Assembly: GCF_005771525.1 (NCBI RefSeq)
Contig: NZ_VAVZ01000028.1
Span: 1 to 49,165 of the forward strand
Source: Nesterenkonia salmonea
Lineage (GTDB): Bacteria; Actinomycetota; Actinomycetes; Actinomycetales; Micrococcaceae
Direction of reading: 5' to 3'
DNA length: 49,165 nucleotides
Numbering within the stretch: the first letter of the stretch is position 1; the number at the start of each line of letters is the position of its first letter. The notes under the pieces are model-generated. The model was not told where the DNA came from. It made no database searches and worked only from the letters and a program-made list of their open reading frames with translations. The position numbers were made by a program, and so were the translations under genes. Below are positions 41,107-49,165 of the stretch, piece by piece.

Positions 41107-42441
41107 GTGGTACCCATGCCCACAGGCTCTCAAACGCCTGCGCACCGGATGAAAAAGAGGGATATTGCCAAGCCCGGGTTCGCCCTGGTCCTTGTTTCGT
41201 GCCTGTCCCTCGCCACAGTTCCCGCCGCGCAGGCCAGTACATCAGCTGCTCAACCCGCAGTTGTCGGGGTTGCTGACGCCGCAACCCCTGACCCACTGTT
41301 CCCAGCACCAGGGCAACCGACGGCCCCGAGCGCAGAGGATGACAGGACCGCGTCTACGGTTGCTAAAGACGCTGATGACCTCCGTGTGGCGACACTGCAC
41401 GCCAACATTACGGCCGACTCCAGCGGAGATGAGCCGGTCAAAGATCTCATCGCAAGTTTGAGCACCGGAAACCACACACAGGCACGCGCAGTGGCTCAGA
41501 CTGTGCAAATGAACGATCCGGACGTCATCGTGCTGACTGGCGTTACCTATGACAAAGAACATCAAATAGCTGAGCTTCTCAACGGATATCTGGCGGCCGG
41601 TCAACATTCGGAGTCAGGCCTGGATTTCCCCTATTTGTTTACTGAGGGCACAAATTCCGGCCGTGAGTCCGGTGTTGACCTTGATGGGGACGGCACGATC
41701 GGTGGCCCCGGAGATGCTGTGGGTTACGGCGAGTACCCCGGCCAGTATGGGACCGTCATTTTCTCCAAGTACCCGATCGTGGAGGAAGAGGTCCGAACCT
41801 TCAAGGAATTCCTTTGGAGCGACGTCCCGGACACATCCATGCCCACGGGGCGGGATTCATCACTGGAATCCTCAGTGCTCCGGCTCCACGAGACCAGCAT
41901 GTGGGATGTGCCAGTCGAGGTCGACGGAGAGACCGTCCACATTATCTCAGCGTCAGTGGCTTCACCTCCTGAGGCAGCAGACACTGACCGTGGAGATGAC
42001 ATGCGGCGAGTCATGGCCGACTATGTGGCGGGACGTGCCTGGTATCTCTATGACGATGAAGGTGAGACCGGGCATATGGAACCCGGTACCCCCTTCGTGG
42101 TGGCAGGAGTACCTGCCGTGCGATCCGGTGAAGTCGAAAACCTTGACGTCCTCCTTGAATCACCAGTAATTCGGGATACACGTCCTGAGGCAGTCACTGA
42201 AGTACCTGAAGATGAGCATCCCGCCGCCACATGGGCGACAGATCCGGAAGACACCAGGCACGTGGCTGAAGGGCGCGGTGAGCGTGCTTCCTTCGTTCTT
42301 CCGTCCACGAGCGTGGACGTCAGCGGGTCGGGAGTCTTCTGGCCGGCTGAAGGTGAGTACGGCTACGAGGTTGTGGACCCAGAATCGGTCTACGGCCTCG
42401 ATGACCGTCTTGTCTGGCTCGACCTGACGATCAGCAGCTGA
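41107..42441 (+). CDS. Secreted EEP-fold protein lacking the usual catalytic residues
   Basis: A 444-aa protein; GTG 41107, ATG 41116 and ATG 41149 are possible starts and the last gives a normal signal peptide (MKKRDIAKPGFALVLVSCLS, cut near AQAS). The endonuclease/exonuclease/phosphatase scaffold is recognisable: LRVATLHANIT, DPDVIVLTGVTY, a DLDGDGTIGGPGDAVGYGE loop, PGQYGTVIFSKYPIV, PFVVAGVPAV, SFVLPS and LVWLDL. The family positions that carry catalysis are changed: the Glu strand ends LTGVTY, the GDxN strand is AGVPA, the D before VLPS is lost and the final SDH is LDD. It is probably a pseudoenzyme that binds calcium or a ligand outside the cell. Confidence 0.75.
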   Translation: MVPMPTGSQTPAHRMKKRDIAKPGFALVLVSCLSLATVPAAQASTSAAQPAVVGVADAATPDPLFPAPGQPTAPSAEDDRTASTVAKDADDLRVATLHANITADSSGDEPVKDLIASLSTGNHTQARAVAQTVQMNDPDVIVLTGVTYDKEHQIAELLNGYLAAGQHSESGLDFPYLFTEGTNSGRESGVDLDGDGTIGGPGDAVGYGEYPGQYGTVIFSKYPIVEEEVRTFKEFLWSDVPDTSMPTGRDSSLESSVLRLHETSMWDVPVEVDGETVHIISASVASPPEAADTDRGDDMRRVMADYVAGRAWYLYDDEGETGHMEPGTPFVVAGVPAVRSGEVENLDVLLESPVIRDTRPEAVTEVPEDEHPAATWATDPEDTRHVAEGRGERASFVLPSTSVDVSGSGVFWPAEGEYGYEVVDPESVYGLDDRLVWLDLTISS

Positions 42442-42459
42442 GCGCATACACTCGGCTCT

Positions 42460-43521
42460 ATGGCTTCGACCAACCTCACTCCCTCACGAAGCGGTAAGAA
42501 CGCTTCATCGTCCCATGTCAGCGGACGCGACCGGCGTGCAGCAAAGAAACCCAGCAAACCTCTTCTCCGAAGCGCAGCGGGGGGGTTCCTGGCCGCGAAG
42601 TCCATCTCTGTGGTCTCACGACAGGCGTTCACTGAGGACGGCCAACTCACACCTTCGGCAGAGACGTGGCTCACTCGCGCGGTAACTGTCCAGAGGCCCC
42701 TCGTGCTTGCGAATCTTCGTCGGCTCCGCAAAGCGCACCCCACGTTCACCAACCGAGAGCTCGCCGAGCGTCTTGATGCAGAATTCAAGCGCTCCATGAC
42801 CGGTGGAGGTGCGCTCATAGGGGCCACCGCGGCGGTACCTGGTGTAGGGACAGCAACATCAATGGGGCTGTCCGTTCTCGCTACCGGCAGTTTCCTAGAG
42901 CTGTGCGCCCTGTATGCGCAATCCAAGGCCGAACTTGCAGGGATTTCCACTGAGGATCCGCAGAAGGCGAAATTACTCGTCATGGGGATCATGCTCGGCG
43001 AGGAGGGGCGCCAGCTGCTGGGAGAGCTCTCAGCGCAGGTCGACGGCCGAGGTGCGGGCCCTATCGGGTCAATAGTGCCGCTGAGCAACGCAGCTGCCGG
43101 TTCCGCGGGTGCCTCCACCATGACGCAACTCATCGGCAACCAACTTCGCAAACAGTTCATTCGCAAGTTCTTTATTCGCCGCGGCACTTCAATGTTCGCC
43201 CGGGCGATTCCCTTCGGAATCGGCGCGGTGATCGGCGGGGTGGGGAACCGCGTCCTGGCTCGTCAAATCACCTCAAGTGCGCACTCGGCGTTTGGTGAAA
43301 TCCCTGAGCAGACGCCCCCGGCGTTGGTTGAGGATTTCCGTCGAGGGCTCGAGCGGGAGAGGCAGCGGGCGGACAGAAAGAAGCGCCGCGCCAAGAAACG
43401 TGAACTCAAGGCTTCAACAAGTACTCAACGCAAAGAGCTCAAGCAGCAGCGCATGCGCCAAAAGCCAGACGCAACGGCTGCGTCAGATGCTCCGCTGCCA
43501 GCAGAGTTCACCCGCGACTGA
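42460..43521 (+). CDS. EcsC-like membrane-associated protein of unknown function
   Basis: A 353-aa protein, 18 bases after the previous gene, so perhaps cotranscribed. A basic N-terminus is followed by GGGALIGATAAVPGVGTATS and MGLSVLATGSFLELCALYAQ, two amphipathic or membrane-inserted helices reminiscent of EcsC proteins. A second hydrophobic hairpin, MFARAIPFGIGAVIGGVGNR, follows, and then a lysine/arginine-rich coiled coil with DRKKRRAKKRELK and a polar end. No enzyme motif is seen; EcsC assignment is tentative. Confidence 0.5.
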   Translation: MASTNLTPSRSGKNASSSHVSGRDRRAAKKPSKPLLRSAAGGFLAAKSISVVSRQAFTEDGQLTPSAETWLTRAVTVQRPLVLANLRRLRKAHPTFTNRELAERLDAEFKRSMTGGGALIGATAAVPGVGTATSMGLSVLATGSFLELCALYAQSKAELAGISTEDPQKAKLLVMGIMLGEEGRQLLGELSAQVDGRGAGPIGSIVPLSNAAAGSAGASTMTQLIGNQLRKQFIRKFFIRRGTSMFARAIPFGIGAVIGGVGNRVLARQITSSAHSAFGEIPEQTPPALVEDFRRGLERERQRADRKKRRAKKRELKASTSTQRKELKQQRMRQKPDATAASDAPLPAEFTRD

Positions 43522-43622
43522 CCTGATTTGACTGATCAGTTCACGGCTCGTTCACGCCGCGTTGTGAAGCTCTTCCTCCTGAGCTAGCCCAGAGTTGGCC
43601 CGCTCCCCATAGTCTTGAGAGC

Positions 43623-44627
43623 GTGATGCGCAGTAACGGCCTGGAACAGCGCCGCTCTGATCTCCTCCGTCCCCTTGACCTCTCCTCTGAAAATGTCTTC
43701 GATGACCCCTCGGCGGCCCCCATTGCCGCGCACGAGCGCCGTCGGAGTCTCAGGAAAACACGAGTTTTCGCCCATCGTGGAGCCTCCGGCCTCTTCGCCG
43801 AACACACCCGCGCCGCGTATCTCCGGGCCCTGGAAGAGGGCGCCGACGGTCTGGAGATCGACCTGCACCTGACGAGGGATCGAGAACTCGTCTGTTTCCA
43901 CGACCCGACGCTCGAACGCACTTCTGACGGAGCAGGCGCGGTGGCTGACACCACACTGGCTCAGATGAGGCAGCTTGACATCTCCAGTTGGAAGACCCCC
44001 AGGCTCCCAAGCCAATACGGGGCACGGGCCCAACAACTGATGACACTTCAGGATGTCCTCGAACTGATGGGTCACGCAGGGCGGGACACACGCCTGGCAA
44101 TCGAGTTGAAACATCCATCGCCTTTTGGTCACAAGCTCGAAGACACCACACTGAGAGTGCTGCTGGCCGCAGGATGGGACCCTGAGACATCCCGTCTCCG
44201 GTTTGGCGAGCACACGGTGCGGGTGACCTTCATGAGTTTCTACCCAGAGTCGTTGAGGCATATAGGAGAGATCGTGCCCAGCGACAAGCTCTGCGCGCTT
44301 GTATCGCCCGTAGACTCCGCTTCTGTCCACGCTCATGTGGAGCACCTGCGTTTCTCCTCGGCAATGCGGCCCCTGGTGGCAGCTGTGATGAGGGGAACTG
44401 TCAGGGACTCCGAATCACTGATCTGGAATCGACAGGTAGGAATTGCCGGCCCCGGAGTGAGCTATGTGCGTTCCCGACGCGCTGAGATCAAGGCATGGGT
44501 CGCGCGAGGATGCCGGGTTCGGGTGTGGACGGTGGACAGTATCGCCGATGCTGATCTTATGGCTGACTTGGGCGTGCAGGAGATTACGACCAACTTTCCT
44601 GGACGAATGATCCAACGCGTGACCTAA
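43623..44627 (+). CDS. Glycerophosphodiester phosphodiesterase (GDPD)
   Basis: A 334-aa protein; the start is GTG 43623 or ATG 43626. The GDPD catalytic core is complete: FAHRGASGLFAEHTRAAY with the first His-Arg, then DGLEIDLHLTRDRELVCFHDP with the metal-binding Glu and Asp and the second His. LTLQDVLELM, AIELKHPSP and, at the C-terminus, WVARGCRVRVWTVDSI follow. It releases sn-glycerol-3-phosphate from glycerophosphodiesters. A basic N-terminus without a clear signal peptide suggests a cytoplasmic location. Confidence 0.92.
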   Translation: MMRSNGLEQRRSDLLRPLDLSSENVFDDPSAAPIAAHERRRSLRKTRVFAHRGASGLFAEHTRAAYLRALEEGADGLEIDLHLTRDRELVCFHDPTLERTSDGAGAVADTTLAQMRQLDISSWKTPRLPSQYGARAQQLMTLQDVLELMGHAGRDTRLAIELKHPSPFGHKLEDTTLRVLLAAGWDPETSRLRFGEHTVRVTFMSFYPESLRHIGEIVPSDKLCALVSPVDSASVHAHVEHLRFSSAMRPLVAAVMRGTVRDSESLIWNRQVGIAGPGVSYVRSRRAEIKAWVARGCRVRVWTVDSIADADLMADLGVQEITTNFPGRMIQRVT

Positions 44628-44690
44628 ACCCTCGCTAGTGGCAGGTGCGATCGGTACCATGAGGACACACCTGATCTGAGGAGGTCCACC

Positions 44691-45728
44691 ATGAGCAAGG
44701 AGAAACCGGGCGTCGTCGTAGGCGTGGACGGTTCTGAACAGTCGCTGAGGGCAACTCACTGGGCTGCCGCTGAGGCGTATCGGAGAAGCCTGCCACTGAC
44801 AGTTGTCACTGCGTACTCGATCCCCGCTTTCGCCGCATCGTCCATGGATGGCGGATACGCCATGATGGACGATTCCTCGCTTAGAGCAGGGGCCGAGCGT
44901 GTCATGGATGAGGCCAAGCAGTTCCTGAGGGACTACCCAGGAGGAGCGGACTACCGGATCGAATCTGGTGACCCCACCGCGGTGCTGCTTGGATACTCCG
45001 ACGACGCTGAGATGCTCGTGGTGGGATCACGTGGCCGCGGGGGGTTCTTCGGACGTCTCCTGGGGTCGGTGTCGTCAGCCCTTCCCGCGCATGCGAAGTG
45101 CCCCACCGTTCTGGTGCCACTGAAGTTCTCGGCGAAGGAAGAGAACGCCGTGACAACTGCGACGGGAGCGATCCCTATTGTCTCTTCGTCTTCTCAGCCT
45201 GGTGCGGCAGCCCCTGAATCTCTTATCGAAGAGGGCGCCCACCCGATTCGAACACGTGATACGCGGCCTGTTGTGGCTGGTGTAGACGGCTCAGACTATG
45301 GCAGGGTTGCGGCACTGGTTGCCGCGCAGGAAGCTGCAGAGCGGGGAGTCACCCTGCGGTTGGTGTGTGCGCTGCCCCCGCTGGGTTCAACTCTGGTGTG
45401 GATTCCCACCCATATCGAAGATTCAGATGCTCTTGCGGAGTTGGAAGAGAAGCTCAAAGCTGGTCGGTCATGGCTCAACAGTCATTTCCCTGATCTGACA
45501 ATCGACGTCGAGGTAATTGACGGAACTGCCGTCGATGTGCTGGTAGAAGAAACTCGACAGGCACAGCTGACGGTCTTGGGGACCCGTGGTCGTGGCGGAT
45601 TCGCCGGCATGTTGCTTGGATCCACCTCGCAGGGAGTTCTCCAGCATGCAGAAGGGCCGCTGATGGTTGTCCCAGATGGCGAGGATGAGCGCATTCAGAA
45701 CCGCGCGGACTTCGGACCCGTGCTCTGA
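44691..45728 (+). CDS. Universal stress protein with two Usp domains
   Basis: A 345-aa protein with an excellent ribosome-binding site (GAGGAGG) before ATG 44691. Two tandem Usp domains: the first starts VVVGVDGSEQSLRATHWAAA and ends with the ATP-binding VVGSRGRGGFFGRLLGSVSS; the second starts VVAGVDGSDYGRVAALV and ends TVLGTRGRGGFAGMLLGSTS. Both keep the G-2x-G-9x-G-S/T nucleotide-binding pattern. A linker of about 35 residues joins them. The usual roles are in stress and dormancy responses; the partner is unknown. Confidence 0.93.
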   Translation: MSKEKPGVVVGVDGSEQSLRATHWAAAEAYRRSLPLTVVTAYSIPAFAASSMDGGYAMMDDSSLRAGAERVMDEAKQFLRDYPGGADYRIESGDPTAVLLGYSDDAEMLVVGSRGRGGFFGRLLGSVSSALPAHAKCPTVLVPLKFSAKEENAVTTATGAIPIVSSSSQPGAAAPESLIEEGAHPIRTRDTRPVVAGVDGSDYGRVAALVAAQEAAERGVTLRLVCALPPLGSTLVWIPTHIEDSDALAELEEKLKAGRSWLNSHFPDLTIDVEVIDGTAVDVLVEETRQAQLTVLGTRGRGGFAGMLLGSTSQGVLQHAEGPLMVVPDGEDERIQNRADFGPVL

Positions 45729-45785
45729 GCGGAGGGTTCTCCATTCTTTGCCGGACCCGTTGTTTCCACAATCCAGTGAACATAG

Positions 45786-45835
45786 AAGAGCGACGACGAT
45801 CCCAACAACTTGGTGTTGAGGTCGTCGCCGCTCTT
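45786..45835. terminator. Bidirectional terminator between Usp and NlpC/P60 genes
   Basis: AAGAGCG-A-CGACG (45786-45798) pairs with CGTCG-C-CGCTCTT (45823-45835) with one mismatch, and CAACA/TGTTG extends the stem towards a six-base loop. It lies between two convergent genes. Confidence 0.85.
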
Positions 45836-45849
45836 CGAGTGGCTGTCAG

Positions 45850-48228
45850 TTATGCGACGCGTCGGACCATGGTCGGGCTGCCGAAAACGCTGCGGACGCT
45901 GACGCCCGCTGAGGGGTTGCCTGCATCAGCGATCATGCCGCCGCCCAAGTAGATCGCAACATGGTAGTCGCCCCAGAAGATCAGATCCCCAGGTCGCCGG
46001 TCGCCCCACGAGACTTGTTGGCCTTGGACCATCTGATCCCATGTAGTTCGGCCTAAGCTCACGCCCGCCTGCCGGTAAGCAGCCTGGGTGAAGCTGGAGC
46101 AGTCCCAAGCGTTAGGCCCGTTTGCTCCGAGTACGTAGCTCGTGCCTGGACGGCTGGCTTCATTCCGAGCCCAGTTCACGGCGATTGAGGCGGCGTTGCT
46201 TCCGCCGGAGCTGCTAGCCGGCTGGGCGCCTCCACTGCTGGTGGAAGAACCGCTGGAACTGGACCCACCGGATGAACTTCCCCCATTGGAGGAACCGCTG
46301 GAGGAGCTCCCGCTGCTCGATGAGGATCCACCTGAGCTAGACCCGCCGGAGCTGCCGCTGTCGCTCTGCTGGCTGCGCAGCGTGCTTACGTGAGCAGCCA
46401 GCTTCGATGTGGACACTGTCCCGTCGCTGTTCGTGAGATCCGAGTTCTGTGTGGCTGCTCGCCAGTAGTCGCCACCAGAGCCACTGAATCCTGGTTCGAT
46501 GCGTGCAGCTTCACTCAGTAGGCTACGCAGCTCGCCACTGAGATCGTCCCAGTGTGTGGGGGCCGGGTTCGAAGTTCGCGTGGGAGCGGGCTCCGGCGTG
46601 GAGGTGCGGGTTGGCGTCGGGGTCGGAGTGGGAGTGGCCGTGCGTGTCGGAGAGGAACTCGGAGCTGAGCTCTGGCTCTGCTCTTCTGATGAGTTCTCCT
46701 GCGATGAGCTGCTGGAGCTGGCCGCAGCCTGGTTGTCCAGGTACGCGACGTGACCTTCCAGCACAGTCCAGTTGATGGAGCCGCCGCTTGTGGTGAACAG
46801 GTCGTTGCTCTGGATCAGTGTGTAGTAATCACGAGCTCCACCGTCGAAACCGGACTCCAAATCCGCGGCCTCAGCCAAGAGGGACTTCTGTCCGGAGCTC
46901 AGCGAGTTGTATCCCGGGGTTGAGGCCTCAGTGGGGGTGGGAGTTGGAGAAGGGCTGCTCGAGGGGCTGGGTGAAGAGCTCGGTGTTGGTTCGGGCTCCT
47001 CTTCCTCAGCCGGTTCCTCTTCTGGCTCCGGTTCCTCTTCTGCAGATTGAGAGCTGAGGTAGGCAACGTGGTTGGCGAACTCATCCCAGTCCACGGCGCC
47101 GTCGCTGGTGAGAGCAGAATTCTCCAGCACCACGCGGTAGTACTCAGCGGATCCGTCGAAGCCCTCCAGTTCAGCGCCCTCTGAGAGTAGCTCGCGCTGC
47201 TCCGAGTTCAAGGACTCGAATGTGGGCACCTCGGTGACCTCGGATTCTTCGGACGATGTGGCTTCCCCTTCCGCATCGTCCGAAGAATCCTCGGTGGTCT
47301 CAGTGGCAGGCTCGGCCTCGTCGGCGGAGTCGTCGTCTTCATCGTTGACGTCTGCCACAGAGGTCTGTGGGCCTGCGGCGCGAAGTTGGCGAATGCGTTC
47401 ACGAACCGCCTCACCGTCGAGATTCCCGTCGGCGTCGAAGTATCCGGTGCCGCCGTCGGCCCGGTCATGCTCGCCGTACATGAAGGTGAGGAAGTCACTG
47501 AGGCTTCCCTCGAAGCCTTCTTCCTCGCGAAGCGTCTCTAGGAGGTCGCGCAGAACGTTGTCGAGCTCTTCGAGGCTCTGATTAGTTGAACCGTCCTGCG
47601 TGCCGGTGGAGGCCAGAGTTTCGGCAGCTTCTTCTGAAGCGCTCGCGGCAGCTTCAGAGGCCGCTTCGGCTTCCCGCTGTAATTGGGCGGCGTCGACCGC
47701 GTCGCGTTCAGCTTGGTCCGAGAGCTGCTGACCTGTCGCGTCATCGGCCAGAGCGTCATCGTCTCCTAGGAGCACATCAGCAGCGGAGGTGTCGTCGTCC
47801 TGGTATTCCTCGGAGGCTTCCATGGCAAGTGCTGCTTCGGCTGCTACAGACGCGTCCTCGGCCTCCTGCTGGAGGTCAGCGGCATCTTGAAGTCGAGCCT
47901 GGGCCAGTGAATGCTGGCGCATCAGCTCGAGTTCCAGTTCGTCGGCGCGGTCCACAGCTTGGTCAATGCGCCCCACGATGTCGACCATCATGCGGTCACG
48001 TGCATGCTGTGATTCTCTTGCGGTAGAGATGTCGTCCGCAGAGGGGACCTCGGGCAGATCGGTTCTGACGAGTGTCTCGGCTGAGAGGGCCTGATCGGTG
48101 GCCTGCTCGACAATAGAGTCATCGGAAGTGCGATCAGCGACCAGGCCGGGCAGGGTGGTCCCGACGAGCGCTGTCGTCACGACGGCGGCGGTAACGGCCG
48201 CCACCGCAAAATTGCGGCGGTGCTTCAC
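45850..48228 (-). CDS. Secreted NlpC/P60 cell-wall hydrolase with repeated unrecognised module
   Basis: A 792-aa protein. A basic signal-type N-terminus (MKHRRNFAVAAVTAAVVTTA) and an Ala-rich region of coiled-coil helices (about 75-205) are followed by four copies of a 55-60 residue module. The first is divergent (about 222-285), the others begin FESLNSEQRELLSEGAEL, YNSLSSGQKSLLAEAADL and WDDLSGELRSLLSEAARI. They share GF-G-xxYY, a ND-L-T-DG turn and a HVAYL end. Acidic, Pro/Thr and then Gly/Ser linkers separate them. The C-terminal NlpC/P60 domain has the catalytic Cys in AWDCSSFTQAAY and His in DYHVAIYLGGG. It cuts peptidoglycan peptides, the Rpf/Rip-like role in actinobacteria. An unusual upstream region is described separately. 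Confidence 0.9.
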   Translation of the reverse strand: MKHRRNFAVAAVTAAVVTTALVGTTLPGLVADRTSDDSIVEQATDQALSAETLVRTDLPEVPSADDISTARESQHARDRMMVDIVGRIDQAVDRADELELELMRQHSLAQARLQDAADLQQEAEDASVAAEAALAMEASEEYQDDDTSAADVLLGDDDALADDATGQQLSDQAERDAVDAAQLQREAEAASEAAASASEEAAETLASTGTQDGSTNQSLEELDNVLRDLLETLREEEGFEGSLSDFLTFMYGEHDRADGGTGYFDADGNLDGEAVRERIRQLRAAGPQTSVADVNDEDDDSADEAEPATETTEDSSDDAEGEATSSEESEVTEVPTFESLNSEQRELLSEGAELEGFDGSAEYYRVVLENSALTSDGAVDWDEFANHVAYLSSQSAEEEPEPEEEPAEEEEPEPTPSSSPSPSSSPSPTPTPTEASTPGYNSLSSGQKSLLAEAADLESGFDGGARDYYTLIQSNDLFTTSGGSINWTVLEGHVAYLDNQAAASSSSSSQENSSEEQSQSSAPSSSPTRTATPTPTPTPTRTSTPEPAPTRTSNPAPTHWDDLSGELRSLLSEAARIEPGFSGSGGDYWRAATQNSDLTNSDGTVSTSKLAAHVSTLRSQQSDSGSSGGSSSGGSSSSSGSSSSGSSNGGSSSGGSSSSGSSTSSGGAQPASSSGGSNAASIAVNWARNEASRPGTSYVLGANGPNAWDCSSFTQAAYRQAGVSLGRTTWDQMVQGQQVSWGDRRPGDLIFWGDYHVAIYLGGGMIADAGNPSAGVSVRSVFGSPTMVRRVA

Positions 48229-48481
48229 GGTAGTTCCTCACTTTTTCTCATGGGCGCAAGTGCCACGTCAGCCAGCCCCGTTTTGGGAGAGGCGTGCTGT
48301 GGGTCCGATCCTGACGCGGACGCTCGCATCCCGGGACGAAAAATGCCCTTCGTGTGAACGACTGAGATAGGAAACGCGTCTGGATGTGAACCCTTCGCGG
48401 TGCTGCTGGCGTTCACGATAATTGCGAAAAGGTCACGGAGGCAATAGGCCGTGTCGTTTCTGTGACGAAGCTGTGAGGTAG

Positions 48482-48501
48482 AAAACCCCGTATTTACGGG
48501 G
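48482..48501 (-). terminator. Attenuator-like hairpin upstream of NlpC/P60
   Basis: CCCCGTATTTACGGGG (48486-48501) reads on the minus strand as a stem followed by TTTTC, which is the form of an intrinsic terminator. It would end transcripts that come from the right before they reach the NlpC/P60 gene, or act as an attenuator within its leader. Confidence 0.5.
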
Positions 48502-48527
48502 ATCGAGGGTCACAATTCAGGTTTCTC

Positions 48528-48552
48528 CAACCTTCAAGTAGGTTGAAGGTTG
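48528..48552. repeat. 10-bp perfect inverted repeat, possible MerR-type operator
   Basis: CAACCTTCAA (48528-48537) and TTGAAGGTTG (48543-48552) are exact reverse complements around GTAGG. The inner CCTTCAA-N5-TTGAAGG resembles MerR/SoxR-type operators (CCTCAA-N-TTGAGG) in form, but no MerR gene lies in the window. It could equally be a hairpin in RNA. Confidence 0.5.
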
Positions 48553-48632
48553 AGGCTCCACAACTTTGGCACAGGGTTGTGCTAAGCCGTTGATAGCAAG
48601 CGGCGGCGTCGGGCTTTGTGCCGTGTAAGAGG

Positions 48633-48998
48633 CTAACCCCAACCCAGTCGGTGCAGAGTCTCATCGCTGATGCCGAAATGATGCGCAACTTCATGCACCA
48701 CCGTGACGGTCACCTGTTCGACGACGTCTTGTGGGGTCTGGCAGATTTCTAGGATTGGACCCTTATAGAGGGTGATGCGATCCGGCATAGCCCACGGTTC
48801 ACCACCCCGTTCGGTGAGTGGAATACCTTCGTAGAGACCGAGAAGAACAGTGTTCGGATCTTCCCACGGCTCAGGCTGATAGCTTTCCTCCACGAATACG
48901 GCGACATTCTCAATTTTCGCGGCAAGCTCCGGGGGAATGAGATCCAGGGCATCTGTGACGGCGGCATCAAACTCGTCATCACTCATGTTCACTGGCAT
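48633..48998 (-). CDS. Zincin-like metallopeptidase (DUF1025 family)
   Basis: A 121-aa protein (or 117 aa from the Met at 48986). The zinc-binding HExxH is clear: VTVVHEVAHHFGI near residue 100, followed by SDETLHRLGW. This matches the small 'metallopeptidase family protein' group with an acidic N-terminus (SDDEFDAAVTDALDLIPPEL) and the middle VLLGLYEGIPLTERGGE. The true substrate is unknown, and the group may be a structural variant rather than a protease. Confidence 0.9.
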   Translation of the reverse strand: MPVNMSDDEFDAAVTDALDLIPPELAAKIENVAVFVEESYQPEPWEDPNTVLLGLYEGIPLTERGGEPWAMPDRITLYKGPILEICQTPQDVVEQVTVTVVHEVAHHFGISDETLHRLGWG

Positions 48999-49165
48999 CG
49001 CTCCAGTCTAGGGGTGCCCGCACTGGGGCGAATTCCTGGTTTCGCCTCTGCCTCAGTTCAGTGTTCTCACAACTGCTCCCCGGGTCTGGACCCGGGACAA
49101 TCCTGGTGACTCATCTCAAGATGCCCGGGAAGTGTGAGTCGTTGACTCATTGAGTTTTGCCCGGT

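Larger units (their letters stand above)
48229..48632 (-). promoter_or_regulatory. Long structured upstream region of the NlpC/P60 gene
   Basis: Four hundred bases without a gene. On the minus strand it can fold into several hairpins: CCCCGT/ACGGGG followed by TTTTC (48482-48501), GTGAAC/GTTCAC around 48387-48417, and CACGG/CCGTG around 48434-48455. A 10-bp inverted repeat (CAACCTTCAA and TTGAAGGTTG, 48528-48552) has a five-base centre. c-di-AMP (ydaO) riboswitches often precede such genes, but its conserved core is not evident here. It may be another structured leader with an attenuator, or a set of operators. No known riboswitch is claimed. Confidence 0.4.

Noticed and set aside
48229-48632. 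ydaO/yuaA c-di-AMP riboswitch.
   Set aside because: The conserved GGGTGAATC-type and 3' CCGTCAGCTAACCTCG-type segments could not be found on the minus strand.
1-49165. CRISPR array or phage structural genes.
   Set aside because: No regular repeat-spacer pattern and no capsid, tail, terminase or portal-type protein was seen.

Overview
The window is GC-rich DNA from an actinobacterium, most likely a member of the Micrococcales (Micrococcaceae-like). The evidence is the codon use, frequent GTG starts, several probable leaderless starts, TANNNT -10 hexamers, and the protein families: MobF relaxase of actinobacterial type, PspC, DUF4212/DUF485 symporter subunits, LytS/LytTR, BCCT and NlpC/P60. 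No replication origin, rRNA or complete tRNA is present.

Bases 1-13880 look like the right-hand part of an integrated mobile island. It ends at a 3' half-copy of a tRNA-Lys(UUU) gene (13831-13880, CCA included), the usual scar of integration into a tRNA 3' end. The polarity of this fragment puts the complete tRNA and the other end of the element to the left of the window. From left to right the island holds: an ISL3-family element running off the left edge that has cut off the end of a DUF3644 gene; a MobF relaxase-helicase followed by a small membrane protein and a resolvase-like protein lacking its catalytic residues; an IetAS-type protease/ATPase defence pair with an upstream HTH gene; an Abi_2 (AbiF/AbiD) HEPN gene preceded by a small hairpin RNA candidate; and a Pycsar-type locus with two different class III nucleotide cyclases arranged tail to tail and one DUF5706-like membrane effector.

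Immediately right of the tRNA scar (13965-20114) is a tightly overlapping three-gene operon: a DUF6361 protein, a phospholipase-D-family nuclease with two HKD-type motifs, and a 1034-aa DEAD/SNF2-like helicase with a very large insertion between its RecA lobes. It ends in a strong hairpin. I know no established name for this trio. It is my main candidate for an uncharacterised defence system.

From 20290 onward the content is ordinary chromosome. It includes a flavin reductase, an APH-like kinase, small membrane proteins, a lone ParA, decayed regulator fragments, a glutaminase fused to STAS and cyclic-nucleotide-binding domains, and two aldo/keto reductases. A carboxylate-uptake region follows (28127-37770) with three SSS symporters, their small subunits, and a LytS-type kinase with a LytTR regulator. 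The divergent promoter region of its two main operons carries two CRP/GlxR-like boxes (one perfect, one with a single mismatch), so control by cAMP plus a LytTR two-component system is likely. The last part holds a BCCT osmolyte transporter, a secreted EEP-fold protein that appears to have lost its catalytic residues, an EcsC-like protein, a glycerophosphodiesterase, a double-domain universal stress protein, a secreted NlpC/P60 protein with a repeated unrecognised module and a long structured upstream region, and a zincin-like metallopeptidase.
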